DNA of 64,000 nucleotides from HGM12998 sp900756495. GTDB taxonomy: Bacteria; Bacillota; Clostridia; Oscillospirales; Oscillospiraceae. The stretch lies in assembly GCA_958477305.1 (NCBI GenBank), contig CAUEFI010000011.1:53231-117230 (forward strand). Reading direction: 5' to 3'. The notes beneath the pieces were generated by a model that saw nothing but the letters and a program-made list of their open reading frames with translations, was not told the origin of the DNA and ran no database searches. Shown one piece after another: positions 1 to 7,279 of the stretch (positions are counted from its first letter, which is position 1; every line of letters begins with the position of its first letter). The translations under genes were made by a program, and so were the position numbers.

Positions 1-285
1 CATTCCTACGTAGGCGTATTGTCCCCGCAGAACCCGGCTCAGGCAGTCCTTATCCAGATCGTGGCTCCGGCTCAGAAGCACGAAGTAGTCCTCCGGCGTA
101 CTCCCCGCCTGCTCCAGCCCCTCCAGATAGGGGGCGCAGATTACCCTGTCCGCCATTGGAAACCGCTGCGCACTGGCAAATTCCTTCCTGTCGTCAATCA
201 CCACAATGGTAAAGTCCAGCCGGGCGGCAATATGGGCCACTTCCAGAGAGACATGCCCTGCCCCGCACAAAATCAGCCGCTCCAT
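1..285 (-). CDS. xdhC: XdhC/CoxI family protein, 5' part only (partial at window edge)
   Basis: This is the first 95 codons of a minus-strand gene that runs off the left edge. The protein opens with a Rossmann nucleotide-binding signature (LCGAGHVSLEVA, residues 5-16) followed by a beta strand ending VVIDDR, typical of the XdhC C-terminal domain. XdhC-type proteins help insert or sulfurate the molybdenum cofactor of xanthine-dehydrogenase-like hydroxylases. The ATG lies directly after the yqeB stop with no gap, and a GGAGGAG ribosome site lies inside the yqeB end. Co-occurrence with yqeB and yqeC points to the selenium-dependent molybdenum hydroxylase pathway (inference). Confidence 0.85.
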   Translation of the reverse strand, partial: MERLILCGAGHVSLEVAHIAARLDFTIVVIDDRKEFASAQRFPMADRVICAPYLEGLEQAGSTPEDYFVLLSRSHDLDKDCLSRVLRGQYAYVGM

Positions 286-1077
286 TTATGTCTCCTCCTT
301 CCCAAAAAGCCGGATCCCCTCCAGCACGCCCTCTGCCACACGCCGGGCTTTGTCAGAGATGGTACGGCACAACTCCGGCTCCCTTCTGGGATCCACATCT
401 CCGGCCTTCATGCCTGTCTTCACAGGGATACCGCGCGGCAGCAGTCCCCGCACCATGCCGCTGAGGCCGGATCGGACCGGGATCCCTGCAACCCGGGCCA
501 CCGGTTCCCCAACGTCCACAAAATCTCCAATAGCGGCCAGAGGTTCAAAGATCCCATCTGCCGGAACCCGCAGTACCCGCTGTGCGGAATATCCCGCCAC
601 CTCTCCGGGAATTCCGGTATCGGGTGTGGCAGAGCCGGCCAGCAGGAGTCTTCCCAGCTCCGGTCCCCGCTGCGTCTCCACAACGCCGTGGCAGTCCTTC
701 CCAGCAGTAAATCCGGGGCCCAGCGCGATAACCACCGGGGCGTCGGTTATGCGGGTTCCCGTATTGCGCTTGGCAAGTACGGCGTCTATCACCGCTGCAA
801 AGGGCAGCTTGTTCCGGATTGCCGCCGTCGGATCGGCCAGCACGGCGACATCTCCCCGCCCCAGGATCTCCGAGACCTCCTGTAACCCTTCCGCCCGTCG
901 GGCGGTCACACCCTCCACTTCCGCCACACCGTCATAGATGCATTGAGAAAACGCCACACCTCGCCGCACGGCAGTGGGCGCTTCCAGTTCGGTCATCACC
1001 ACCGAGACCCCCACGCCGTACAGCCGGTGTGCAACGCCTGTCGCCAGATCTCCGGCTCCCTTTATCAGAACAAGCAT
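286..1077 (-). CDS. yqeB: Selenium-dependent molybdenum cofactor biosynthesis protein YqeB
   Basis: A 263-residue protein beginning MLVLIKGAGDLATG. The glycine-rich N-terminus suggests a nucleotide-binding fold, and the sequence matches my recollection of the EF2563/YqeB family of selenium-dependent molybdenum hydroxylase maturation. The frame stays open to 1317 upstream, but that extension overlaps yqeC deeply and reads as shadow sequence, so the start at 1077 is preferred. It overlaps the end of yqeC by 13 bases and abuts xdhC, so the three form a tight operon transcribed yqeC-yqeB-xdhC. The biochemical role of the family is not settled; the assignment rests on family resemblance and neighbours. 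Confidence 0.85.
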   Translation of the reverse strand: MLVLIKGAGDLATGVAHRLYGVGVSVVMTELEAPTAVRRGVAFSQCIYDGVAEVEGVTARRAEGLQEVSEILGRGDVAVLADPTAAIRNKLPFAAVIDAVLAKRNTGTRITDAPVVIALGPGFTAGKDCHGVVETQRGPELGRLLLAGSATPDTGIPGEVAGYSAQRVLRVPADGIFEPLAAIGDFVDVGEPVARVAGIPVRSGLSGMVRGLLPRGIPVKTGMKAGDVDPRREPELCRTISDKARRVAEGVLEGIRLFGKEET

Positions 1078-1787
1078 TTCCCGCCCCGCTCCTCTTCCCG
1101 GTAGCAGGTGACGGCGGCATGGATCCCCCGCGCTGCCAAAGCCGCCGCAGCCTCTGCCGCCGCCGTACGCCTCTGAGGCGTGTCGGCCTTGTTCAGAACG
1201 CACCGGAACGCCATGCACTCCTCCACGCACTTTCGTCCTCCCCTGGGGCTGGAGAGTATAGCCGCTACATCGGCAGGCGTCACCAAGGCCTCGGGCGGCT
1301 TGTCCAACAGGGCGCATACCAACTCGACGCGGTGACAGACAGCGCCGATAGGCTGCCCCACGCTGTCCATTCCGGCCACCGCCACCACGGCGTCCACCCC
1401 CGGCTGAATTACCGGTTCCCCATCCCGTGGGACCTTTAACGGCCGCAGCCGGGCGCCGTCAGCCTCCATCACCACAACATCAGCAGCCCCTTTATAATCC
1501 AGCAGCGTCCCGACACCCTCCAGCTTTTCCGCCTCAAAAAACCGTCCCAGCGTAACAATTCCGTGCCTGTCCAGCAGCAGGCGCACGCTCTCGGCGCCGG
1601 GGTCGCCGGTGAGGACCAGCTTCGGGTGGGGCATCATATGGGTGGTCGTGGTCACTACCACCCGCTTCCCCGCGTCCCGTGCACCTCTGGCCAGCGCATA
1701 CATGGTGGAGGATTTTCCTCCCCCTCCCACCATCGCCACTGCCCGGTGCTTGTTCATATCCAGCTTGAGCGCTTCCCAGAGGTTCAT
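1065..1787 (-). CDS. yqeC: Selenium cofactor biosynthesis protein YqeC
   Basis: A 240-residue protein with a P-loop near its start (AMVGGGGKSSTMYALA, about residues 18-33) and a strand ending VVMEADGARLRPLK, as in the YqeC family of putative nucleotide-binding proteins linked to selenium-dependent molybdenum hydroxylases. The ATG at 1787 follows a GGGATAGGT stretch. The frame is open further upstream, but that part overlaps mntP and looks non-coding. It is the first gene of the yqeC-yqeB-xdhC run, with only two bases between its start and the mntP stop, so it may be co-transcribed with mntP. Confidence 0.85.
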   Translation of the reverse strand: MNLWEALKLDMNKHRAVAMVGGGGKSSTMYALARGARDAGKRVVVTTTTHMMPHPKLVLTGDPGAESVRLLLDRHGIVTLGRFFEAEKLEGVGTLLDYKGAADVVVMEADGARLRPLKVPRDGEPVIQPGVDAVVAVAGMDSVGQPIGAVCHRVELVCALLDKPPEALVTPADVAAILSSPRGGRKCVEECMAFRCVLNKADTPQRRTAAAEAAAALAARGIHAAVTCYREEERGGKCLF

Positions 1788-1789
1788 AC

Positions 1790-2353
1790 CTATCCCTCCG
1801 CTAGATGTTCCATCAAAATTTTTAGACCAATGGCAACGAGGACCAATCCCCCCACAAGCTCGGCACGCCTTTGAAACAGACAACCCAGCCGCCGGCCCAC
1901 CAGACCGCCGACTACGGAGAGGCAAAATGCCACGATGCCAATGATAAACGCGGAGGTCAAGATGTTCACACTCATAAAAGCCATGGAAACACCGACCGCC
2001 AGAGCATCAATCGAGGTGGCCACAGCCAGGGTCGCCAGCCTGGCTGCCGACAGATCCGCCGTGGCAACTGCATCGTCTCCGCAGCCTTTTCTGACCGCAC
2101 CGTACGCCATTCGTCCGCCGATCAGTGCCAGCAGGGCAAATGCCACCCAGTGGTCGACAGCCTCGATATAAGTGCTGACGCTGCTGCCCAGCAGCCATCC
2201 CGCCAGGGGCATCAGAAATTGGAAAGCGCCGAACCACCCCCCCATCTTTACTGCCTGCCTGGGACCAAATCCGGGGACTGAAATACCGCTTGACACTGAC
2301 ACCGCAAACGCGTCCAGCGCCAGACTGACCGCAATAAGAACAATCTCGATCAA
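1790..2353 (-). CDS. mntP: Putative manganese efflux pump MntP
   Basis: A 187-residue hydrophobic protein with six predicted membrane segments and the duplicated MntP layout: LALDAFAVSVSSG near residues 11-23 and a second copy, ATSIDALAVGVSMAF, in the C-terminal half. The aspartates in these repeats are the conserved membrane-embedded residues of the family, which exports Mn(II). The start is a TTG (TTGATCGAG) behind AGGTGAAAG. No yybP-ykoY (manganese) riboswitch is visible in the about 110-base upstream gap. A weak TATACT box at 2397-2402 (minus) could be the promoter. Confidence 0.9.
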   Translation of the reverse strand: MIEIVLIAVSLALDAFAVSVSSGISVPGFGPRQAVKMGGWFGAFQFLMPLAGWLLGSSVSTYIEAVDHWVAFALLALIGGRMAYGAVRKGCGDDAVATADLSAARLATLAVATSIDALAVGVSMAFMSVNILTSAFIIGIVAFCLSVVGGLVGRRLGCLFQRRAELVGGLVLVAIGLKILMEHLAEG

Positions 2354-2465
2354 AGTCTTTCACCTGCACAATGTTAAATTTGAAAGCAGTAGGAAAAGTA
2401 TAGCACATATCTCACTTTTATGCTATGATAACCGCGAACATGTCCCGAAAAAGGAGGCGTCCGGT

Positions 2466-2948
2466 ATGACCCATGAGGACTATATGAAAGAAGCCCTCTC
2501 CCTGGCCCGGGAGGCCCTGGCCGACGGCGAAGTTCCTGTAGGCTGTGTGGTGGTCTGGGACGGAACTATCGTGGGACGCGGCCGCAACCGGCGCGAGGGC
2601 GCCCGCACCGCCCTGGGGCATGCAGAAATCGAAGCCATTGCCCAAGCCTGCAAAGCCCTGAACGGCTGGCGGCTTCACAGGGCAACCCTCTATGTCACCC
2701 TGGAGCCCTGTCCCATGTGTGCCGGCGCCATACTCAACGCCCGTATCGCCCAGATCCGTTACGGCGCCAAGGACGACAAGGCGGGCTGCTGCGGCTCAGT
2801 TTTGAATCTTTTTGAGGAAGATTTTCACCATCACCCGCGGATCTATGGAGGATTAATGGAGGCGGAGTGTTCTGCACTGATGCAGGCATTCTTTCAATCC
2901 CTCCGCTCGCCTTCCTGTCCTTCGGACGGTCCGCCTGCCGGAGTCTGA
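2466..2948 (+). CDS. tadA: tRNA-specific adenosine deaminase TadA
   Basis: A 160-residue deaminase that converts A34 of tRNA-Arg(ACG) to inosine. The zinc site is complete: HAE (about residues 57-59) supplies one ligand and the proton-shuttling Glu, and PCPMC (about 87-91) supplies the two cysteines. The ATG follows AAAAAGGAGG about 12 bases upstream. The last 15 residues (SPSCPSDGPPAGV end) are a non-conserved tail. It is divergent from mntP and stands alone; a weak TATGAT box lies at 2424-2429. Confidence 0.93.
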   Translation: MTHEDYMKEALSLAREALADGEVPVGCVVVWDGTIVGRGRNRREGARTALGHAEIEAIAQACKALNGWRLHRATLYVTLEPCPMCAGAILNARIAQIRYGAKDDKAGCCGSVLNLFEEDFHHHPRIYGGLMEAECSALMQAFFQSLRSPSCPSDGPPAGV

Positions 2949-3080
2949 TTGGGTACTGCCAGACGCAGCGGCTGCATTCACCCTGCCTCTTTTGTATGCG
3001 CTGTGTCCCGGATGCATTTGTGCACATTTAATATATTTGTAACAAATCAGGCTACCTTTTTTAATATTCCACTGGTAACA

Positions 3081-3172
3081 TAATATCTGCAAGAGACAAA
3101 ACTTCTTTTCATTCTATCCTCCAATCCACGAAACAGGCAGGGGCTTATGTCCCTGCCTGTTTCGTCTTTTTT
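3081..3172 (+). ncRNA. Putative small RNA, copy A of a tandem pair
   Basis: A -10-like TAATAT (3081-3086) is followed by GCAAGAGACA (3089-3098), a pyrimidine-rich stretch TTCTTTTCATT, an anti-Shine-Dalgarno TATCCTCC (3115-3122), and a perfect 14-bp hairpin (3129-3142 with 3151-3164) ending in TCTTTTTT, a textbook intrinsic terminator. The predicted transcript is about 84 nt and holds no plausible plus-strand ORF. A related unit lies about 195 bases downstream with the same order of parts. No Rfam family was recognised; the promoter and 5' end are inferred. Confidence 0.55.
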
Positions 3173-3270
3173 CGCTCTTGCCGCTCCTACGTTACAACAA
3201 CTTTACATAAAATTGCGAAAATTTAAAACTCTCGTAACAGCTTCAGATTTTTTTATTAACATCTGTCGGT

Positions 3271-3368
3271 TATTATCATACTTGCAAGAGACAGTTTCTT
3301 TTCATTTCATTGTATCCTCTTTCCTTCGGCAGAGGCCGGACGTCAGGAGCAGGCGTCCGGCCTTTGTC
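3271..3368 (+). ncRNA. Putative small RNA, copy B of a tandem pair
   Basis: This is the second unit with the architecture of copy A: an AT-rich -10-like region (3271-3281), the identical ten bases GCAAGAGACA (3284-3293), TTTCTTTTCATT (3295-3306), TATCCTCT (3313-3320), then a 9-bp GC hairpin (3334-3342 with 3354-3362) followed by TTTGT. The predicted length is again about 84 nt. The hairpin sequence is unrelated to that of copy A while the 5' single-stranded part is conserved, which suggests the 5' part is what is selected. Confidence 0.5.
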
Positions 3369-3421
3369 GTGTCCATATACCGCCCCAACGGCGTCGCTGC
3401 CGTATGGGTAGTGTCCCCACA

Positions 3422-3458
3422 GTGCGGAGGAGCTGGATGATATCCGGCCCCTCCGCAC
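3422..3458 (-). terminator. Hairpin after the ABC permease gene
   Basis: An inverted repeat GTGCGGAGG / CCTCCGCAC (9 bp, 19-base loop) lies just past the stop of the minus-strand permease gene at 3467. It lacks a T-run, so it may be a Rho-dependent or weak terminator, or simply an RNA-stabilising 3' hairpin. Confidence 0.35.
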
Positions 3459-3466
3459 CGTATACA

Positions 3467-4462
3467 TTACCGCTCTTCTCTGAAATAGTGCAGCCCCAGG
3501 CTCGCCGGCGGCTGTTTGTCCTTGCTGTTTCTCATGCTGGTAAAGATTAATACAATCACTGTGACCACATAGGGCAGGATCTTATAGAGCTGATCGGGAA
3601 TAAAGGGCAGCTGCAGACGCAGATAGAGAATCATCAATGCGCCAAATAGGATGGAGCCCCAAATCGCATTCAGGGGCCGCCACAGGCAGAAAATAACCAG
3701 GGCCACTGCCAGCCAGCCCTCGCCGGAGAGTCCTTCGTGATTCCAGACGCAGCCCGCGATGGTCATAATATAGACCATACCGCCAATCGCTGAAATACCG
3801 CCGCCGATGATGGTGGCCAGATACTTGTAGCGGTTGACATTGATACCTGCGGCATCGGCAGTGGCAGGGCTCTCACCTACGGACCGCAGATAGAGCCCCG
3901 CCCGGCTCCGGTTCAGAAAAACAGCCATCACCACAGCCACACCGATTCCTATATACACAAACATATTGTGGGAGAAGAGAATGGGCCCGGCCACAGGAAT
4001 TTCCTGCAGGGCCAGCGGGAAGGGAGAATTGAGGAAAACGGCCTTTAATTCATTGCTGATGGACACATACCCACCGGAGGTTACCCGCATGTACTCGCCG
4101 ATAAACTGGCCCGCTCCGGTTCCAAAGATAGCCAGCGCCAGCCCGGTCACATTTTGATTGGCCCGCAGGGTGATGGTAATAAAGCTGTATATCAGCGCGC
4201 CGAATGCTCCGCCCAGGAAGGCGAACAGCAGCGCCAGCAGAACAGCCACAGCGGCATTTGCGTTTCCGCCTGAAAGGGTCTCATAGTAGAAGGCTGCACC
4301 TAAGCCCATGGCACCGCCCATGTACATCATGCCCTCTACACCCAGATTCAGATTGCCCGCCTTTTCAGACAGGATTTCGCCCAGTGTTCCGAACAGCAGA
4401 GGCGCGCCGTTGAGTACAGCGGCGGTAAAGAGGGGCAGCAGAAGACTCACTCCCACGTTCAT
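3467..4462 (-). CDS. Nucleoside ABC transporter permease (NupQ/YufQ type)
   Basis: A 331-residue membrane protein with eight to ten predicted membrane segments. It carries the branched-chain/ribose-type permease signature around LSEKAGNLNLGVEGMMYMG (residues 28-46) and a conserved GESPATADAAGINV segment near the middle, the cytoplasmic coupling loop facing the ATPase. It pairs with the permease encoded upstream, whose stop overlaps this start (ATGA). With the ATPase and the BMP lipoprotein upstream, the likely substrate is purine or other nucleosides, as in NupNOPQ and RnsABCD systems. Confidence 0.85.
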   Translation of the reverse strand: MNVGVSLLLPLFTAAVLNGAPLLFGTLGEILSEKAGNLNLGVEGMMYMGGAMGLGAAFYYETLSGGNANAAVAVLLALLFAFLGGAFGALIYSFITITLRANQNVTGLALAIFGTGAGQFIGEYMRVTSGGYVSISNELKAVFLNSPFPLALQEIPVAGPILFSHNMFVYIGIGVAVVMAVFLNRSRAGLYLRSVGESPATADAAGINVNRYKYLATIIGGGISAIGGMVYIMTIAGCVWNHEGLSGEGWLAVALVIFCLWRPLNAIWGSILFGALMILYLRLQLPFIPDQLYKILPYVVTVIVLIFTSMRNSKDKQPPASLGLHYFREER

Positions 4463-5544
4463 CGGGACACCTCCTTATGCTTTCCACGGAAAATCATCCG
4501 GTAGTTGATAAAGAATTCACAGCCCAGCATACAGAAGAGGAATACGCCCGTAATGATATCGGAGATAGAGGCAGGGACGCTCATGCGAGTCTGAAGGGTG
4601 TCGGCTCCTTTTTCCAGCACCGCCAGAAGGACTGAAATGCCGATCATGGCGAAGGGGTTGAGCTGAGCCAGCCAGGCTACCGTGATGGCAGTAAAACCCA
4701 CTCCGGCAGCTACCCCGGCATGAAGGGTATTGTCGGCACCCGAGGCCACAATAAATCCCACCAATCCGCTGATCGCCCCAGAGAGAAACATGGTACGCAT
4801 GATGACGCGTCCCACATTCATTCCGGCATACCGGGCGGTGTTCTCACTCTCGCCAATGACCGCAATTTCATAGCCCTGCTTGGTATATTTCATGTAGATG
4901 AACATTACCGCCGTGAGGATCAGCACAATGATCCAGCCGCAGTGAACACCCAATACCTTAGGCAGCACCGCAGCCCGGTCAAACTGTGGAATAATCTGGG
5001 AGCCAGGTCTTCCCTCCCAAGGGCCGCCCTGCAGCCACTTCACCACACCAATAATGATGTAATTCATCATCAGGGTAAACAGCGTCTCATTGGTTCCCCA
5101 CTTTGCCTTGAAAAAAGCCGGAATCAGAGCCCATATACCTCCGGCCACCGCTCCGGCCACCGCCATCACCAGGATCAACGCCGCGCTGGGCAGCTTGTCA
5201 TGCCAGAAAAGCGCAAAGTAGCTGGCAGCCACGGCCCCGGCCGTAATCTGTCCCTCTGCTCCAATGTTCCAAAAGCGCATTTTAAAGCATGGTGCAATGG
5301 CCAGGGCTGTTCCCAGCAGCGGAATGGCAATGCGCACTGTCTGGCGGATGGCAGTAGACTTGCCCAGGGAGCCGGATACAATGGTGCCATAAGCAGCCAG
5401 CGGATTACTGCCCATCACAAGGAAAATAAGGGCACCTATGAGAATTGCCACCACAAACGACCCAATCCGAATCCCCCATACCTGTCCGGCGGACATACCG
5501 TCCCGCTTAGCCAGGCGAATCAGAGGCGTCTTCTGTTCCTTCAC
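4459..5544 (-). CDS. Nucleoside ABC transporter permease (NupP/YufP type)
   Basis: A 361-residue permease whose N-terminal cytoplasmic stretch (about 25 residues) is followed by eight or more membrane segments. A conserved GAEGQITAGAVAASYFA segment (about residues 95-111) and the coupling motif GESENTARYAGMNV (about 231-244) match the NupP/YufP branch, longer than its partner as is usual. It is translationally coupled on both sides: its start overlaps the ATPase stop and its stop overlaps the second permease start, each by four bases. Confidence 0.87.
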   Translation of the reverse strand: MKEQKTPLIRLAKRDGMSAGQVWGIRIGSFVVAILIGALIFLVMGSNPLAAYGTIVSGSLGKSTAIRQTVRIAIPLLGTALAIAPCFKMRFWNIGAEGQITAGAVAASYFALFWHDKLPSAALILVMAVAGAVAGGIWALIPAFFKAKWGTNETLFTLMMNYIIIGVVKWLQGGPWEGRPGSQIIPQFDRAAVLPKVLGVHCGWIIVLILTAVMFIYMKYTKQGYEIAVIGESENTARYAGMNVGRVIMRTMFLSGAISGLVGFIVASGADNTLHAGVAAGVGFTAITVAWLAQLNPFAMIGISVLLAVLEKGADTLQTRMSVPASISDIITGVFLFCMLGCEFFINYRMIFRGKHKEVSR

Positions 5545-7091
5545 TTGTTCTCGCCCCCCTCTCCGCCGCCGACCCGGGTCATCAGAAGGCCGACCTCATC
5601 CTTGCTGGCCTTTCGTGCATCTACGATACCGGATACCTTGCCGCCGCATAGTACCAAGATACGGTCGCACAGCTCCAGCAGCACGTCCAAATCCTCCCCT
5701 ACAAAGATGACGGCCACGCCCTTCCGCTTCTGTTCCGTCATGAGATTATAGATCGTGTAAGACGTGTTGATATCCAGTCCCCGCACGGCATAGGCACTCA
5801 TGAGTACAGTGGGAGAGGAGGCTATCTCCCGCCCCACCAGTACCTTCTGCACGTTGCCGCCGGACAGCCGCCGGACAGGGAAGTCTACGCTGGGAGTGGC
5901 CACCTCCAGCCGCTCTTTTACCTCCAGGGCAAGGGTATTGGGGTCCTTTCGGTTCACAAAGGCTCCCCTGCCGCTGCGCCAGGATCGGAGCATCATATTC
6001 CCCGTCATCCCCATCCCGCCTACCAGTCCCATTCCCAGCCGGTCTTCAGGAACAAAGGCCATCACCACTCCGGACTTTCTGATCTGCATGGGCGTCCTGC
6101 CCACCAGCTCGGTAGGCGGTCCATCCTCCGGCATGTAGGTAATGGATCCCCCGGCCACTGGATAGAGTCCGGCAATCGCCTCCAGCAGCTCCTTCTGGCC
6201 GGACCCGGCAATGCCGGCGACGCCCAGGATTTCCCCGCCCATGGCAGTGAAAGCGACTCCATCCAGCTTTTTGACGCCCTCCACATCCAGGCAGGTGAGA
6301 CCCCGGACCTCCAGCCGCGGCGTAGGATTGATCGGATCGGGCCGGTCGATGTTCAGGCTGACCGCCCGGCCTACCATCATCTCCGTCAGCGCTTGGGGGC
6401 TGGTCTCAGCAGTGTTGACTATTCCGATATACCTGCCCTTGCGCAATACAGCCACCTTGTCGGAGATCTCCATTACCTCATGCAGCTTATGGGTAATAAT
6501 GACAATCGCCTTGCCGTCGGCCTTCATATTGCGCAGGACGGCAAACAGTTTTTCGGTCTCCTGCGGCGTAAGTACGGCAGTAGGCTCATCCAGGATCAGG
6601 ATATCCGCCCCCCGGTAGAGCACCTTGACGATCTCTACCGTCTGCTTTTCAGACACTGACATATCGTAAATCTTCTTGTTCGGATCAATGCCAAATCCAT
6701 ATTTGTCACTGATTTCACGCACTCTGGCGGCGATGGCACGCCGGTCCAGCCGGCCCCCATCGTGGAGACCCAGGACAATATTCTCGGCCGCCGTAAACAC
6801 GTCCACCAGCTTAAAGTGCTGGTGGATCATGCCTATGCCGTTGTCATATGCATCTTTGGGGGATCGGATGGATACCGGCTTCCCCTCCACCAGAATCTCT
6901 CCCTCATCAGGAAAATAGATGCCGGAAAGCATATTCATCAGCGTAGTCTTGCCGCTTCCGTTTTCCCCCAGGAGGGCAAGGATCTCTCCCCGGTCAAGGG
7001 TCAGATCCACGGCATCGTTGGCCACCACTTTGCCGAAGCGCTTGGTGATGTTCCTCAGCTCGATCGCATGGACAGTTTCCAAGGCTGTCAT
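5541..7091 (-). CDS. Nucleoside ABC transporter ATP-binding protein (NupO/YufO type)
   Basis: A 516-residue protein holding two fused ABC domains. The first has Walker A GENGSGKTT (about residues 42-50), signature MSVSEKQ and Walker B ILILDEPTAVLTP. The second (about residues 265-505) has a degenerate P-loop GIAGSGQKEL, a good LSGGNVQK signature and an altered Walker B region (LMSAYAVRGLD). One canonical and one degenerate site is normal for sugar- and nucleoside-type importers. A sigma-A-like promoter lies 37 bases upstream, so this gene starts the ATPase-permease-permease operon. Confidence 0.9.
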   Translation of the reverse strand: MTALETVHAIELRNITKRFGKVVANDAVDLTLDRGEILALLGENGSGKTTLMNMLSGIYFPDEGEILVEGKPVSIRSPKDAYDNGIGMIHQHFKLVDVFTAAENIVLGLHDGGRLDRRAIAARVREISDKYGFGIDPNKKIYDMSVSEKQTVEIVKVLYRGADILILDEPTAVLTPQETEKLFAVLRNMKADGKAIVIITHKLHEVMEISDKVAVLRKGRYIGIVNTAETSPQALTEMMVGRAVSLNIDRPDPINPTPRLEVRGLTCLDVEGVKKLDGVAFTAMGGEILGVAGIAGSGQKELLEAIAGLYPVAGGSITYMPEDGPPTELVGRTPMQIRKSGVVMAFVPEDRLGMGLVGGMGMTGNMMLRSWRSGRGAFVNRKDPNTLALEVKERLEVATPSVDFPVRRLSGGNVQKVLVGREIASSPTVLMSAYAVRGLDINTSYTIYNLMTEQKRKGVAVIFVGEDLDVLLELCDRILVLCGGKVSGIVDARKASKDEVGLLMTRVGGGEGGENK

Positions 7092-7127
7092 CCTTTCTCC
7101 CGCCCCTCAGGCCGGCCTAGTATGACT

Positions 7128-7156
7128 ATTATAGCAAACTTTTTCCGGCCCGTAAA
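7128..7156 (-). promoter_or_regulatory. Sigma-A-type promoter for the nucleoside transporter operon
   Basis: On the minus strand, TTTACG (7151-7156) and a perfect TATAAT (7128-7133) are separated by 17 bases, 37 bases before the ATPase ATG. Confidence 0.7.
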
Positions 7157-7212
7157 TCTAATCTGTGCAAATCTGTAAAAAGAGGGTTAACTGAAGCGCC
7201 TTAGGCCGTCGG

Positions 7213-7266
7213 GCCCTCCGGGGCAAACGGGGGCCGCAGGGCATATCCCCGCGGCCCCCATTTTTT
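7213..7266. terminator. GC-rich hairpin after the nucleotidase gene
   Basis: A strong inverted repeat (GGGGGCCGCAGGG / CCCCGCGGCCCCC) lies between the nucleotidase stop (7280) and the transporter promoter. The T-run (ATTTTTT) is on the plus side and only GTTTG follows on the minus side, yet the gene it would serve is on the minus strand, so termination of the nucleotidase transcript here is probable but not textbook. Confidence 0.5.
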
Positions 7267-7279
7267 CAGCTCAGGCTGG

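Noticed and set aside
2354..2465. yybP-ykoY manganese riboswitch before mntP
   Set aside because: The 110-base gap shows none of the conserved loops and is too short for the usual aptamer plus expression platform.
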